From assembly GCA_025059545.1 (NCBI GenBank), contig JANXDJ010000045.1:1-11217 (forward strand): a stretch of 11,217 nt of DNA. The letters are read 5' to 3'. The DNA is from Archaeoglobaceae archaeon. GTDB lineage: Archaea; Halobacteriota; Archaeoglobi; Archaeoglobales; Archaeoglobaceae. Of this stretch, positions 1-8,137 are shown one piece after another. The notes under the pieces are model-generated. The model saw nothing but the letters and a program-made list of their open reading frames with translations. It ran no database searches and had not been told where the DNA came from. Within the stretch, counting starts at the first letter, position 1; each line of letters opens with the position of its first letter. A program made the translations under genes and the position numbers.

Positions 1-1692
1 GAGCAGTTTGGAAGCTTTTTAATGTTCGGTCTTGGCGGAGTATTTGTTGAAGTGCTCAAAGACGTATCATTCAGACTCATTCCTTTAAGTAGAGAAGATG
101 CATATGAGATGATCAGAGAGATCAAGGGCTATAGAATTCTTGAAGGCTATCGTGGCTTCAAAGCAAATTTAGAAGCTATAGTAGATCTGCTCTTGAAAGT
201 TAGCGAAATAGTTGAAAATGAGAGCATAGTTGAGATGGATCTAAATCCGGTTTTTGCAAATGAAAAAGGTTGCTTTGTTGCGGATGCGAGAATTTTGAAA
301 GGTGAAAGGAAGAGCTTTGATTATGAACCGAGGGACATAAGCTTCTTCTTCAATCCAAAGAGCGTTGCAGTTGTCGGTGCTTCGAGAACTCCAGGAAAGC
401 CTGGGAACACAATAGTCCAAAATTTGAAGAATCTCAGATTTGACGGAAAGGTTTTTCCTGTCAACGTCGCTGCGGATGAGATCTATGGATATAAATGCTA
501 CCCAAGTGTAAAAGCCATTCCAGAAGACTTTGATATAGCAATAATTGCAGTTCCCTCAAAAAACGCTCTTCAAGTTGTCGAAGAGAGTGCTGAAAAAGGT
601 GTAAAGGGCATAGTGGTGATAAGCGGTGGATTTGCAGAGGGATGGGAGAGAGGAAAAGAGCTTGAAGAAGAAATAGTAAGAATTGCAAGAAGCAAGGGCA
701 TTAGCATTATCGGTCCAAACACTATGGGAGTTCTCGATCCAGAGACGAGGTTTACGTCCTTCTTTTCAATGTTCCTTTCAGCTATGAAGATCAGGAGCGG
801 AGGAATAAGTGTTATTTCCCAGAGTGGAGCGGTTGCAAACTTTATGCTCCTATCTCTCCACCATGTAGGTATCAGCAAGCTGATTGCAATAGGTAATAAG
901 TGCGATATAAACGAGATCGATTCTCTTGAGTTCTTGCTCAAGGATGATAAGACTAAGGTTATAGGCCTGTATCTTGAAGGGTTCGTAAATGGCAGAAAAC
1001 TTTTTGAAACTCTCAAAAAAGCTCAGAAACCAGTTGTTATTCTTAAAGCTGGAAGAACTGCTGCTGGAAAAAGAAGCGCTCTGAGTCATACCGCCTCGAT
1101 CTCTAAGGGAGACGAGATCTTCGAAGGAGTTTGTAATCAGGCGGGTGCGCTCAAGTTAAAAGACTATGAGGAGTTCGTTGATACTGTAAAAGCCTTGGCT
1201 CTGCTTCCTATACCAAAAGGAAATAGAGTTGGAGTAATTCAGCCTTCTGGAGCAGAGTGCGTGATGTCTGCGGATGCAGTGGAAGAGAATGGGATGAAAG
1301 TTGCAGTTTTTTCCGAGAAAACAAAAAGGAAGCTGCAGGAGTTAGCCCCTGAGTGGCACACAGTTCAGAATCCAATTGATCTATATCCAATAATCGAGAA
1401 ATCTGGTGATATGGTTCTATTTGACGTCATAAGACTACTCTGCGAAGACGAGGAAGTGGATGCGATCGTCTCAGGGATCTTTATTCCAAGCCTTATTGGG
1501 TTGGATCTCGATTTATTTTCAGAGTTTAAAAAATACTCGAAGCCGATCATCTTCACGATGAAAGAAGACGTTGAGCCTCTCAGAGAGGTAAAAAGACAAA
1601 TAGAGGAAAAATTCCCTGTCTATCCATCTCCTGAAAAAGCTGTGAGAGTTCTTAGGAATATGTATCACTTCCACCAAAAGTTTAATAAGTGA
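1..1692 (+). CDS. NDP-forming acyl-CoA synthetase (ADP-forming acetate-CoA ligase family), beta-alpha fusion, 5' end missing
   Basis: Interconverts acyl-CoA, ADP and phosphate with free acid, ATP and CoA, in the cytoplasm; in archaea this usually conserves energy from acyl-CoA. The frame is open to base 1, and the ATG at base 22 lies inside a conserved ATP-grasp stretch (FGLGGVFVEVLKD), so the true start is upstream. Numbering from that Met: residues 1-105 are the end of the ATP-grasp (beta) part, ending in the DLNPV segment; about 107-250 is the CoA-binding Rossmann domain (SVAVVGAS, then GPNTMGV); about 255-395 is the succinyl-CoA-ligase-like domain (ISQSGA) with the SHTAS motif, whose His356 matches the phosphorylated histidine of this family; the remainder is the second flavodoxin-like domain. 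The visible order is therefore beta then alpha. The acyl substrate cannot be told from sequence. The next gene starts 17 nt downstream. Confidence 0.9.
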   Translation, partial: EQFGSFLMFGLGGVFVEVLKDVSFRLIPLSREDAYEMIREIKGYRILEGYRGFKANLEAIVDLLLKVSEIVENESIVEMDLNPVFANEKGCFVADARILKGERKSFDYEPRDISFFFNPKSVAVVGASRTPGKPGNTIVQNLKNLRFDGKVFPVNVAADEIYGYKCYPSVKAIPEDFDIAIIAVPSKNALQVVEESAEKGVKGIVVISGGFAEGWERGKELEEEIVRIARSKGISIIGPNTMGVLDPETRFTSFFSMFLSAMKIRSGGISVISQSGAVANFMLLSLHHVGISKLIAIGNKCDINEIDSLEFLLKDDKTKVIGLYLEGFVNGRKLFETLKKAQKPVVILKAGRTAAGKRSALSHTASISKGDEIFEGVCNQAGALKLKDYEEFVDTVKALALLPIPKGNRVGVIQPSGAECVMSADAVEENGMKVAVFSEKTKRKLQELAPEWHTVQNPIDLYPIIEKSGDMVLFDVIRLLCEDEEVDAIVSGIFIPSLIGLDLDLFSEFKKYSKPIIFTMKEDVEPLREVKRQIEEKFPVYPSPEKAVRVLRNMYHFHQKFNK

Positions 1693-1709
1693 ACCGCTAA
1701 AATTGAAGT

Positions 1710-2447
1710 ATGGAGTGGTATTGGATAGGGATAGCACTTATTTTGGTTATTTTCTTAGCCTCCGCAATAAGGATCGTAAAAGAATACGAAAGAGGCGTCA
1801 TATTTAGACTTGGAAGGCTTGTTGGTGCTAAAGGACCTGGACTTTTCTTCATAATTCCAATATTGGACAAAATGGTGATCGTAGACCTGAGAACAGTAAC
1901 TTACGATGTTCCGGCACAAGAAGTCGTGACCAAGGACAACGTTACTGTGAAGGTGAATGCAGTCGTATATTATAGAGTAGTTGATCCCGCTAAGGCTGTG
2001 ACTGAGGTCTTCAATTACATGTATGCGACCGCACAAATTGCTCAGACAACTTTAAGGAGCATAATTGGACAGGCTGAGCTCGATGAAGTTCTTTCAGAGA
2101 GAGAAAAATTGAATGTAAAGCTACAGCAGATCATCGACGAAGCTACAAATCCTTGGGGAATAAAGGTGACCGCAGTGGAGATCAAAGACGTAGAATTGCC
2201 AGAAGAGATGCGTAGAGTTATGGCGATGCAAGCAGAAGCAGAGAGAGAAAGAAGATCGAAGATCATAAGGGCAGAAGGAGAATATCAGGCTTCAATGAGG
2301 CTAAAGGAGGCTGCAGACGTTTTAGCGCAGAGCGAGGGTGCTTTGTTCCTTAGATATCTGCAAACTCTAAGCGATGTTGCAGCTGAGAAGAATACAACAA
2401 TAGTTGTGCCGATCCCAGTTGAATTTCTAAGGCTATACAAAAAGTAG
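1710..2447 (+). CDS. SPFH/Band 7 (stomatin-like, slipin) membrane protein
   Basis: A 245-residue protein of the stomatin/prohibitin superfamily, which assembles into large oligomers on the inner face of the membrane and is often linked to membrane proteases. Residues 4-22 form one hydrophobic N-terminal anchor; the Band 7 domain follows ([12 protein letters not shown] at about 25-36, [12 protein letters not shown], a VDLR segment, [13 protein letters not shown]), then a charged helical stretch rich in Glu, Arg and Ala at about 165-215, typical of the coiled-coil part. The family's usual partner, an NfeD-type protein or ClpP-class membrane protease, is not adjacent: upstream is the acyl-CoA synthetase and downstream is prs. 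Spacing suggests co-transcription with both. The family assignment is firm; the cellular role is not known from this sequence. Confidence 0.92.
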   Translation: MEWYWIGIALILVIFLASAIRIVKEYERGVIFRLGRLVGAKGPGLFFIIPILDKMVIVDLRTVTYDVPAQEVVTKDNVTVKVNAVVYYRVVDPAKAVTEVFNYMYATAQIAQTTLRSIIGQAELDEVLSEREKLNVKLQQIIDEATNPWGIKVTAVEIKDVELPEEMRRVMAMQAEAERERRSKIIRAEGEYQASMRLKEAADVLAQSEGALFLRYLQTLSDVAAEKNTTIVVPIPVEFLRLYKK

Positions 2448-2472
2448 ATAATCCATTCATTTTTTGTTGGTT

Positions 2473-3312
2473 ATGGATCTCATAATCTGCCCCTCTTCTC
2501 CACTGCTTGGTAAAAGGATTTCAGAGTTTCTTGGAATAAAAATTGCAAACGTTCAATACAGGAAATTCCCCGATGGAGAGCTATATGTCAGAGTTGAAAG
2601 CGAGGAAAGAAGTCATTTGCTTGTTTGCAGTTTAATCTCTTCTGAGGACATAGTTTTAATGAATTTGCTTTTTGATGCCTTAAAGGGCGAAATTATAGCA
2701 GTTATTCCATACATGGGCTACGCAAGGCAAGATCGAGAGTTTTTGGTAGGAGAAGCTGTAAGCATAAGGGCAATTGCTAAGATGATCGAAGATCGAGCTC
2801 AAAAAGTTTTGACTGTGAACATACATAGCAGTAAAGCAAAGGAGAAATTCAAAAAGCTTGTTGATTTAGACGCAATGCCTTTGATTGGGGAGCACTTTAA
2901 AGGAAAAGAAGTCGTCATGATTTCTCCAGACAAGGGTTCTGCAGAAAGAGTAAAAATAGCTGCTAATATAGCAAACTGCGATTGGGACTGGTTGGAAAAG
3001 AAGAGAATAGACGCACAGACTGTAGAAATAGCTCCAAAGAATTTGAATGTAGAAGATAAGAACGTTTTAATTGTAGACGACATAATATCGACTGGTGGAA
3101 CAGTAATTGAGGCTACTAAGAGACTATACGAACTTGGAGCCAAGAGAGTTGAAACTGCATGTGTTCATGGTGTTTTTGCAGATTTCGCAGCGACAAAGCT
3201 ATTCTCCTCAGGCATTGCAGAGATCACGACTACCGACACGATCGAAAGAGCATTTTCAAAAATAAGCGTTGCAAAGATTTTGGCTGAGGAAGTCAAAAAG
3301 AAAATCCTTTGA
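2473..3312 (+). CDS. prs: Ribose-phosphate pyrophosphokinase (PRPP synthetase)
   Basis: Makes 5-phosphoribosyl-1-pyrophosphate from ribose 5-phosphate and ATP, the entry metabolite for purine, pyrimidine, histidine and tryptophan synthesis. At 279 residues it is short, as is common for archaeal enzymes. Visible motifs: FPDGE at 32-36, RQDREF at 85-90 (ATP-binding loop), HSS at 118-120, SPDKGSAER at 151-159, and the PRPP loop VDDIISTGGT at 201-210. The ATG at 2473 is preferred because the mature N-terminus (MDLIICPSS) fits the family; in-frame TTG codons at 2464 and 2467 would add only three residues. It lies 25 nt after the SPFH gene with no clear ribosome binding site. It is followed by a 96-nt AT-rich gap. 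Confidence 0.95.
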   Translation: MDLIICPSSPLLGKRISEFLGIKIANVQYRKFPDGELYVRVESEERSHLLVCSLISSEDIVLMNLLFDALKGEIIAVIPYMGYARQDREFLVGEAVSIRAIAKMIEDRAQKVLTVNIHSSKAKEKFKKLVDLDAMPLIGEHFKGKEVVMISPDKGSAERVKIAANIANCDWDWLEKKRIDAQTVEIAPKNLNVEDKNVLIVDDIISTGGTVIEATKRLYELGAKRVETACVHGVFADFAATKLFSSGIAEITTTDTIERAFSKISVAKILAEEVKKKIL

Positions 3313-3375
3313 GATTTTAATATATTAATTATATTCAATCTTTTAAAAATATTGTGATCACGATCAAAGACCAAG

Positions 3376-3408
3376 AAAATTTTTTATCCTTTTTATGCAA
3401 CAATCTTT
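3376..3408 (+). promoter_or_regulatory. Possible archaeal promoter of the nob1 operon (leaderless)
   Basis: The 96-nt gap 3313-3408 is very AT-rich. A TATA-like run (ATTTTTTATCC, 3379-3389) is centred about 25 nt before the GTG start at 3409, which is the spacing expected for a transcript starting at or just before the start codon. No Shine-Dalgarno motif lies before the GTG, which fits a leaderless message. The gap also separates prs from the tightly overlapping genes downstream. The element is only a moderate match to the archaeal TATA consensus. Confidence 0.35.
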
Positions 3409-3879
3409 GTGCGAATCTATGTTCTTGACTCGACAGCGATTTTTCAAAGAAAGGCGGTATATGAGAACATGGTAACAGTGCCCGAGGTAGTTTCAGAGAT
3501 CTTGGATGACAATTCATCACTATACTTTAGCGTAAAAGATCTTCGGGTTGAGAGTGCAAGCCAAGAGAGCTTAAAAATGGTTATAGAAGTCTCAAACAAG
3601 ACTGGAGATATCCACAAGCTATCAGAGACCGACTTAAAAGTTCTTGCGAAAGCATTGGATGAAAAGGAGAAGGGAAATGAGGTTGTTCTTGTGACAGACG
3701 ACTACTCCATACAGAATGTTGCAATGGCTCTTGGGATCAATTTTGAAAATGTTATCCATCCAAGAATATCGAAAGGTTTTAAGTGGGTGAGGGTGTGTAG
3801 GGGTTGTGGTAGAAAAGTTGATAGCAATATTTGTCCAATATGTGGTTGTGAAACCGTAGTTAGGAAGGTGAAAGAATGA
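3409..3879 (+). CDS. nob1: rRNA maturation endonuclease Nob1 (PIN domain plus zinc ribbon)
   Basis: Nob1 cuts the 3' end of pre-16S rRNA in late maturation of the small ribosomal subunit. The 156-residue protein has an N-terminal PIN domain with the expected acidic residues: Asp7 in VLDSTA, Glu26/Glu30 in the EVVSE segment, Asp75 in SETD and Asp97/Asp98 in VTDD. A C-terminal zinc ribbon follows, with Cys130-x2-Cys133 and Cys142-x2-Cys145. The length is typical of archaeal Nob1. The GTG start gives the family's N-terminus; the ATG at 3395 is out of frame. The stop codon overlaps the next start (ATGA, 3876-3879), so it is translationally coupled to the GfcR-like gene. Confidence 0.93.
   Translation: MRIYVLDSTAIFQRKAVYENMVTVPEVVSEILDDNSSLYFSVKDLRVESASQESLKMVIEVSNKTGDIHKLSETDLKVLAKALDEKEKGNEVVLVTDDYSIQNVAMALGINFENVIHPRISKGFKWVRVCRGCGRKVDSNICPICGCETVVRKVKE
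3863..3871 (+). promoter_or_regulatory. Strong ribosome binding site for the GfcR-like gene
   Basis: GGAAGGTGA, close to the archaeal consensus GGAGGTGA, ends 4 nt before the ATG at 3876. It lies inside the end of nob1 and supports this start for the overlapping downstream gene. Confidence 0.7.
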
Positions 3880-4445
3880 AGATCGAGAGTTTAATTGAAA
3901 AGGCGAGAAGATTGAAGGAGAAGGGAATGGCAACAGAAGAGATAGCGGATGAGCTGAATGTTTCCTTAGACACCGCAGTATGGCTTCTAACGAGAGCTAC
4001 ACAGACTCCCCCATCTGATATATACATAGAGTGGACAAACCTCGTAAAGCCTTGGCGTTTGAGAATGGTCGCGGTTGCAGTTGCAGACATGATCTTAGAG
4101 AATTTTGAAGAAGTTGAAGTTGTTGTCGGAATTGCGACAAGCGGGATTCCTTTATCGGCAATGGTTGCTGAGGAGCTCTCTGCAGAGCTTTCGATCTACT
4201 ATCCCGCAAAGGTGAGTGGGCAAGAAGTAAAGGAAGGCATTTTAAGCGAGAATTTCGCAAAGGTTACCGGAAAGAAGTGTGTGATCGTGGACGACATAAT
4301 ATCGACTGGTAGAACAGTTAGAGGAGCAATAGAGGTCATAGAAAAAAGCGGTGGAAAAGTAATCGGTGTGGCAGTTGTTGCAGACAAAGGAGGCAGAATT
4401 GAGACTGTGCCAGTTAAAAGCCTACTAAGGATCTCGAGGATCTGA
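3876..4445 (+). CDS. gfcR: HTH-phosphoribosyltransferase-like transcriptional regulator (GfcR type, orotate PRTase-like)
   Basis: A 189-residue fusion of an N-terminal helix-turn-helix (about residues 3-42, with the segment EEIADELNVSLDTAVWLL) and a type I phosphoribosyltransferase fold (about 60-175) carrying the PRPP loop VIVDDIISTGRTV at 136-148. This architecture matches the archaeal orotate-phosphoribosyltransferase-like proteins, of which the haloarchaeal member GfcR regulates central sugar metabolism. It is probably a DNA-binding regulator sensing PRPP or a related nucleotide metabolite rather than the PyrE enzyme; that is inference from the fused HTH and family knowledge. It overlaps nob1 by 4 nt at the start, and its TGA overlaps the glycosyltransferase ATG by one base (TGATG). 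A second PRPP-binding protein, prs, lies just upstream. Confidence 0.85.
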   Translation: MKIESLIEKARRLKEKGMATEEIADELNVSLDTAVWLLTRATQTPPSDIYIEWTNLVKPWRLRMVAVAVADMILENFEEVEVVVGIATSGIPLSAMVAEELSAELSIYYPAKVSGQEVKEGILSENFAKVTGKKCVIVDDIISTGRTVRGAIEVIEKSGGKVIGVAVVADKGGRIETVPVKSLLRISRI

Positions 4446-5341
4446 TGAAGACAACCATAGTCGTTCCGACACTCAATGAGGAAAAGGGAATCGGCGGTGT
4501 AGTTGCAGACTTTAAAAAACTTGGATTCGAAGTTCTCGTAGTTGATGGAGGTAGCAAGGATCGAACGAGAGAGATTGCACAGCAGAATGGTGCAAAAGTT
4601 ATCCTTCAGACGGGAAAAGGAAAGGGTAATGCAGTTTCAGATGCTTTCAAACTCTTAGACAGTGATATCGTTGTTTTAGTGGATGGAGATGGAAGCTATC
4701 CCCCGGAAGAAGTTCATAAGTTACTTGAACCAATCGAAAACGGAACTTCAGATCATGTTATTGGAAACAGATTCCATAGCTACGAGAAAGGGGCATTCAC
4801 AAGGCTTAATTTAATAGGAAACAAAATATTGAACTTTTTTTTCCGATTTGCGTATGGTGTTAACCTCAACGATATTCTTTCTGGCTACAGAGCACTGAGG
4901 AGGGAAGTTTACAAAAACATTGAGATAAAGAAGTCTGGATTCGAAGTTGAGGTTGAGCTCACAGTAGAAACACTTGCCAAAGGATTTAGGATTTCAGAAG
5001 TCCCTATAAGCTACCGAAAGAGGGAGGGGGAAACAAAGTTGAAACCGATAAGAGATGGTTTCAGAATAGGAAGATCTATTTATGGAATGCTAAAGCGATA
5101 TAGCCCAGCAAGATACATATATCTTCTGGGAGCAATTTTCGTCTTTTTGGGTCTAATAACCGGATCATACGTCGTCTATGGGTGGCTTAAAGGGGTAACA
5201 CATATCTTGCTCGCAATCCTTACAACGATGTTCATTCTGATGGGTGTCCAATTTTTTGTATTTGGTCTAATAACACATCTCCTTTTCCGTTCTACAATGG
5301 AACTTAGGAAGGAAATAAACGAGTTGAGGAAAAAAACTTAG
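4445..5341 (+). CDS. Family 2 glycosyltransferase with C-terminal membrane helices (AglJ-like, dolichyl-phosphate sugar transferase)
   Basis: Likely transfers a sugar from a nucleotide donor to a membrane polyprenyl (dolichyl) phosphate on the cytoplasmic face, an early step of archaeal protein N-glycosylation. The GT-A domain occupies about residues 1-215: VVPTLNEE at 6-13, VVDGGSKDRT at 32-41, and the metal-binding DGDGSYPPEE at 80-89. A DILSGYRALRREV segment at about 143-155 and the GFEVEVE segment at 165-171 are typical of dolichol-phosphate sugar synthases. Two membrane segments follow at about 222-246 and 253-282, then a charged tail. Length and C-terminal helices resemble the AglJ group; the exact sugar is unknown. 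GAGGA at 4436-4440 serves as ribosome binding site. The 3' end overlaps the convergent esterase by 4 nt. Confidence 0.85.
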   Translation: MKTTIVVPTLNEEKGIGGVVADFKKLGFEVLVVDGGSKDRTREIAQQNGAKVILQTGKGKGNAVSDAFKLLDSDIVVLVDGDGSYPPEEVHKLLEPIENGTSDHVIGNRFHSYEKGAFTRLNLIGNKILNFFFRFAYGVNLNDILSGYRALRREVYKNIEIKKSGFEVEVELTVETLAKGFRISEVPISYRKREGETKLKPIRDGFRIGRSIYGMLKRYSPARYIYLLGAIFVFLGLITGSYVVYGWLKGVTHILLAILTTMFILMGVQFFVFGLITHLLFRSTMELRKEINELRKKT

Positions 5342-6255
5342 AAACCTGCAATTTTTGCAGAGATCTGCGCTATAAGCTCCTTACCTGCTTCCACAAATGA
5401 ATACATGTTAAGAAATCCGTGAATCATACCATTATACCTAACAACTACTGCTGAGCTTCCTTTTTTTCTCATTAGAGCACCGTAAAGCTCCCCATCATCT
5501 CTTAGTGGATCGTATTCTGCTGTAGCTATAAGTGCCGGGGGTAGATCGTGAAGATCTGCCAAGATCGGAGAAGCGTATGGATTTAGTGCATCTTCTTTGC
5601 TCCTCAAATACTGTTCCGAAAACCATAACATTATTTCTTCGAGGAGTATCCCTATATTTGAAAACTCTATCCGAGAAGGAGTGATTCCATACAGGTCCAC
5701 GACTGGATAAACAAGAATCTGTCCCTTAATAAAATTCTCTCCATTATCTCGTGCTATTATGCTCGCAACAGTAGCCAGATTCCCCCCAGCGCTATCTCCA
5801 CCTACAAAAATTCTCTCTGTATCAACCTCGATCTTCTCTCCATTTTCCCAAACCCACTTTAAAGCATCGTATGCGTCGATCACAGCGGAAGGGAACTTAT
5901 GTTCAGGAGCAAGTCTATAGTCAACCGATACAACTGTTGCGTTCGAAAGTCGGGCTATTCTTCTGCAGATCGCATCATGAGTTTCGAGGTTGCAGATCAC
6001 AAAGCCTCCTCCATGGTAGTAAACAAGAACGGGACTGTTAGATTTCTGCTGATAGATCCTCAGCCTGAGATCTCCATTTCTACATTTTATTATTCTCTCC
6101 TCTACCCTTGCCACTTCTTCCTTTATAGCATTGGAAACTTGTTCAAAGAGGGGATTGATCATTTTTCTGTATTCTTGGGCAGAAATCGAGCGATCAAATC
6201 TTGGAAGCTGTCGATAGAGTCTCATTAGATTCATTAAAGCGGGATCAATAGGCAT
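5338..6255 (-). CDS. Alpha/beta hydrolase, hormone-sensitive-lipase family carboxylesterase (AFEST-like)
   Basis: A 305-residue cytoplasmic esterase of the HSL family, hydrolysing short to medium acyl esters. Visible motifs: the oxyanion-hole HGGGF at 81-85, the nucleophile Ser155 in GDSAGG, catalytic Asp249 in EYDPLRDDG, and His279 in IHGFLNMY. The N-terminal cap (MPIDPALMNL...) and stretches such as VYYHGGGFVIC and VSVDYRLAPEHKFP closely resemble, by recall, the characterised A. fulgidus esterase AFEST, which supports an Archaeoglobi origin. No signal peptide is present. The start at 6255 sits about 25 nt downstream of a TATA box, so the gene is probably transcribed on its own as a leaderless message although pyrG ends only 33 nt upstream. 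The physiological substrate is unknown. Confidence 0.95.
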   Translation of the reverse strand: MPIDPALMNLMRLYRQLPRFDRSISAQEYRKMINPLFEQVSNAIKEEVARVEERIIKCRNGDLRLRIYQQKSNSPVLVYYHGGGFVICNLETHDAICRRIARLSNATVVSVDYRLAPEHKFPSAVIDAYDALKWVWENGEKIEVDTERIFVGGDSAGGNLATVASIIARDNGENFIKGQILVYPVVDLYGITPSRIEFSNIGILLEEIMLWFSEQYLRSKEDALNPYASPILADLHDLPPALIATAEYDPLRDDGELYGALMRKKGSSAVVVRYNGMIHGFLNMYSFVEAGKELIAQISAKIAGF

Positions 6256-6275
6256 GGAATTACTTTAGATTCAGC

Positions 6276-6288
6276 TATATAAATCTTA
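6276..6288 (-). promoter_or_regulatory. TATA box and BRE of the esterase promoter
   Basis: On the - strand the sequence reads AATAAGATTTATATAGC; TTTATATA (6283-6276) is a consensus archaeal TATA box preceded by a purine-rich BRE-like stretch. Its centre is about 25 nt before the A of the esterase ATG at 6255, so transcription should start at or next to the start codon. It lies in the 33-nt gap after pyrG. Confidence 0.65.
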
Positions 6289-7890
6289 TTAAATCCCATT
6301 ATTTGCCAACTTTTCTCTTCTAAACTTCAATGCCGACTCTACGAACCCAAAGAAAGGTGGTGAAGGTGATAGTGGGCGAGACTTAAATTCTGGATGGAAT
6401 TGAGTTGCAAAGAAGAAACGATGGCTTGGGATCTCAAGAATCTCCATCCTCCGCTTGTTGTCAGACCATCCGCTGAAGATCATTCCCTTACTTTCGAACA
6501 AAGGTATGTATTTTGGATTCACCTCGTAGCGATGTCTATGCCTCTCAAACACTTTTTCCTTACCATAAAGCCTGTGAGCGATCGTTCCGAGCTTTATCGT
6601 AACCTCGATCTCACCAAGCCTCATAGTTCCGCCAAGTTCTTTGACTTCTTTCTGTTCTGGCAATAAGTCGATGACGCAGTGATCAACTTCTGAGATCTCG
6701 GAACTGTTTGCATTCTCAAGCCCACATAAATTACGGGCAAACTCAACAACTGAAAGCTGAAATCCAAAACAGATCCCCAAGAAAGGAATATTTTTTGTCC
6801 TCGCATACCCTATAGCCTTGATTTTCCCTTCCGCCCCTCTTTTTCCAAATCCTCCGGGAATTAAAATACCATCATATTCGAGATCTACTTGTCCATTCTC
6901 AACTTTCTCACTGTCGATCCAAAAACAGTTCACCTTACACCCTAATCGAATTCCCGCATGTTTCAACGCCTCTTTTATGCTCAAATAAGCGTCCTTGACA
7001 TCGACATATTTCCCAACGATTGCTATATCAACTTCCTCTTTTATTTCTCTCATTCTCTTAACAAAATTCTCCCACTCTCCACTGCCATTTTTTCTGTCAA
7101 GCTTTAACTTTTGCAAAATGACTTCATCGAGTTTCTCCTCTTTAAACTTTAGTGGCACTTCATAGATATCGCAATCCTCATTGCTGATCACTGCTTCTTT
7201 ATCAACGTCGCAGAATAGTGCTATTTTCTTTTTTGTCGACTCCTTAAGCTTTTCCTTACATCTACCAACGATTATATCGGGATAAAGCCCCAACTCTCGC
7301 AACTCCTTAACGCTGTGCTGAGTTGGCTTCGTCTTTTGTTCTCCACCAGCATCAAGCGGGATCAGGGTTACATGGACAAGCAGAAAGTCCTCCTCATTCT
7401 CCTCAATCCTCATCTGCCTTATTGCCTCAAGAAATGGCATGCTTTCGATATCTCCGACTGTGCCTCCGATCTCGATTAGACAGATCTCCGCATTTTTGCT
7501 CTTGGCAACATTTCTGATCCATGCCTTGATCTCATCCGTTACATGCGGAATTATTTGAACCGTCTGACCTAAATACTCTCCTTTTCTTTCTTTTTCAATT
7601 ACACGCCTGTATATTTTTCCCGTTGTTATGTTGTGCTCTCCAGTTAGCTCAACACCAATAAAACGCTCATAATGTCCAAGATCAAGATCGACTTCTGTGC
7701 CATCCTTGAGCACGTAAACCTCACCATGCTGGAATGGGTTCATCGTGCCAGCGTCGATGTTTATGTATGGATCGATCTTTATGGGAATTACTCTATAGCC
7801 CAAATCAACCAAAAGCCTGCCTATGGATGCAGCGGTAATCCCTTTGCCCAATCCGCTCATTACTCCGCCCGTAACTACGATGAACTTCAT
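6289..7890 (-). CDS. pyrG: CTP synthase (glutamine-hydrolysing)
   Basis: Converts UTP to CTP using ATP and glutamine, the last step of pyrimidine nucleotide synthesis. At 533 residues it is full length. The N-terminal amidoligase domain (about 1-265) carries the P-loop SGLGKG at 12-17, the [13 protein letters not shown] segment at 38-50, GEVYVLKDG and the LGHYERF segment. The class I glutamine amidotransferase domain (about 287-525) has IPGGFGKRG, the nucleophile Cys374 in GICFG (Phe where Leu is more usual), and His499 and Glu501 in FHPEFKSRP. The ATG overlaps the trm112 stop (ATGA on the - strand, 7890-7887) and has no Shine-Dalgarno motif, so coupled translation is likely. Confidence 0.98.
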   Translation of the reverse strand: MKFIVVTGGVMSGLGKGITAASIGRLLVDLGYRVIPIKIDPYINIDAGTMNPFQHGEVYVLKDGTEVDLDLGHYERFIGVELTGEHNITTGKIYRRVIEKERKGEYLGQTVQIIPHVTDEIKAWIRNVAKSKNAEICLIEIGGTVGDIESMPFLEAIRQMRIEENEEDFLLVHVTLIPLDAGGEQKTKPTQHSVKELRELGLYPDIIVGRCKEKLKESTKKKIALFCDVDKEAVISNEDCDIYEVPLKFKEEKLDEVILQKLKLDRKNGSGEWENFVKRMREIKEEVDIAIVGKYVDVKDAYLSIKEALKHAGIRLGCKVNCFWIDSEKVENGQVDLEYDGILIPGGFGKRGAEGKIKAIGYARTKNIPFLGICFGFQLSVVEFARNLCGLENANSSEISEVDHCVIDLLPEQKEVKELGGTMRLGEIEVTIKLGTIAHRLYGKEKVFERHRHRYEVNPKYIPLFESKGMIFSGWSDNKRRMEILEIPSHRFFFATQFHPEFKSRPLSPSPPFFGFVESALKFRREKLANNGI

Positions 7891-8060
7891 AACTGTGGAA
7901 GAAGATTTGGAATTCCGTCCTCAATCGGATAAGAAACGTTACATTTTCTACAAATTAGCTTCCCAGAGATTATCTCATCTTGATCTTCTTCAAAAACTTC
8001 CAACTCAAGATCTGATTTGCATTTAGGACAAGCAAGTATATCGAGGAGTTTTCTTCTCAT
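7887..8060 (-). CDS. trm112: Trm112-family small zinc protein (methyltransferase activator)
   Basis: A 57-residue Trm112-like protein. Such proteins bind and stabilise several class I methyltransferases that modify tRNA, rRNA or translation factors. It begins [14 protein letters not shown] and has two Cys pairs, Cys11-x2-Cys14 and Cys37-x2-Cys40, then the family's [12 protein letters not shown] ending. The ATG at 8060 gives the usual N-terminus for the family, but the frame stays open upstream to a TTG at 8135, which would add 25 protein-like residues (MRLIKPDYDKKVRETIIF...). No ribosome binding site distinguishes the two. It overlaps pyrG by 4 nt and probably forms a two-gene unit with it. 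Confidence 0.82.
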   Translation of the reverse strand: MRRKLLDILACPKCKSDLELEVFEEDQDEIISGKLICRKCNVSYPIEDGIPNLLPQL

Positions 8061-8137
8061 GTATTTGTTAATGGGCAAGGTGAATATAATGGTTTCTCTA
8101 ACCTTTTTATCATAATCCGGTTTAATAAGCCTCAATA

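Noticed and set aside
570..1016. A 148-codon open frame on the - strand inside the acyl-CoA synthetase gene
   Set aside because: It lies opposite a strongly conserved coding frame, has no recognisable motif and has a Ser/Ile/Leu-rich composition typical of an antisense shadow.
3313..3408. A small RNA or tRNA in the prs-nob1 gap
   Set aside because: The gap is extremely AT-rich with no cloverleaf or stable GC-paired stem, which is unlike structured RNAs of thermophiles.
7672..8026. Overlapping + strand frames of 67-86 codons opposite pyrG and trm112
   Set aside because: They mirror conserved codons of pyrG and trm112, and their ends fit no gene structure.
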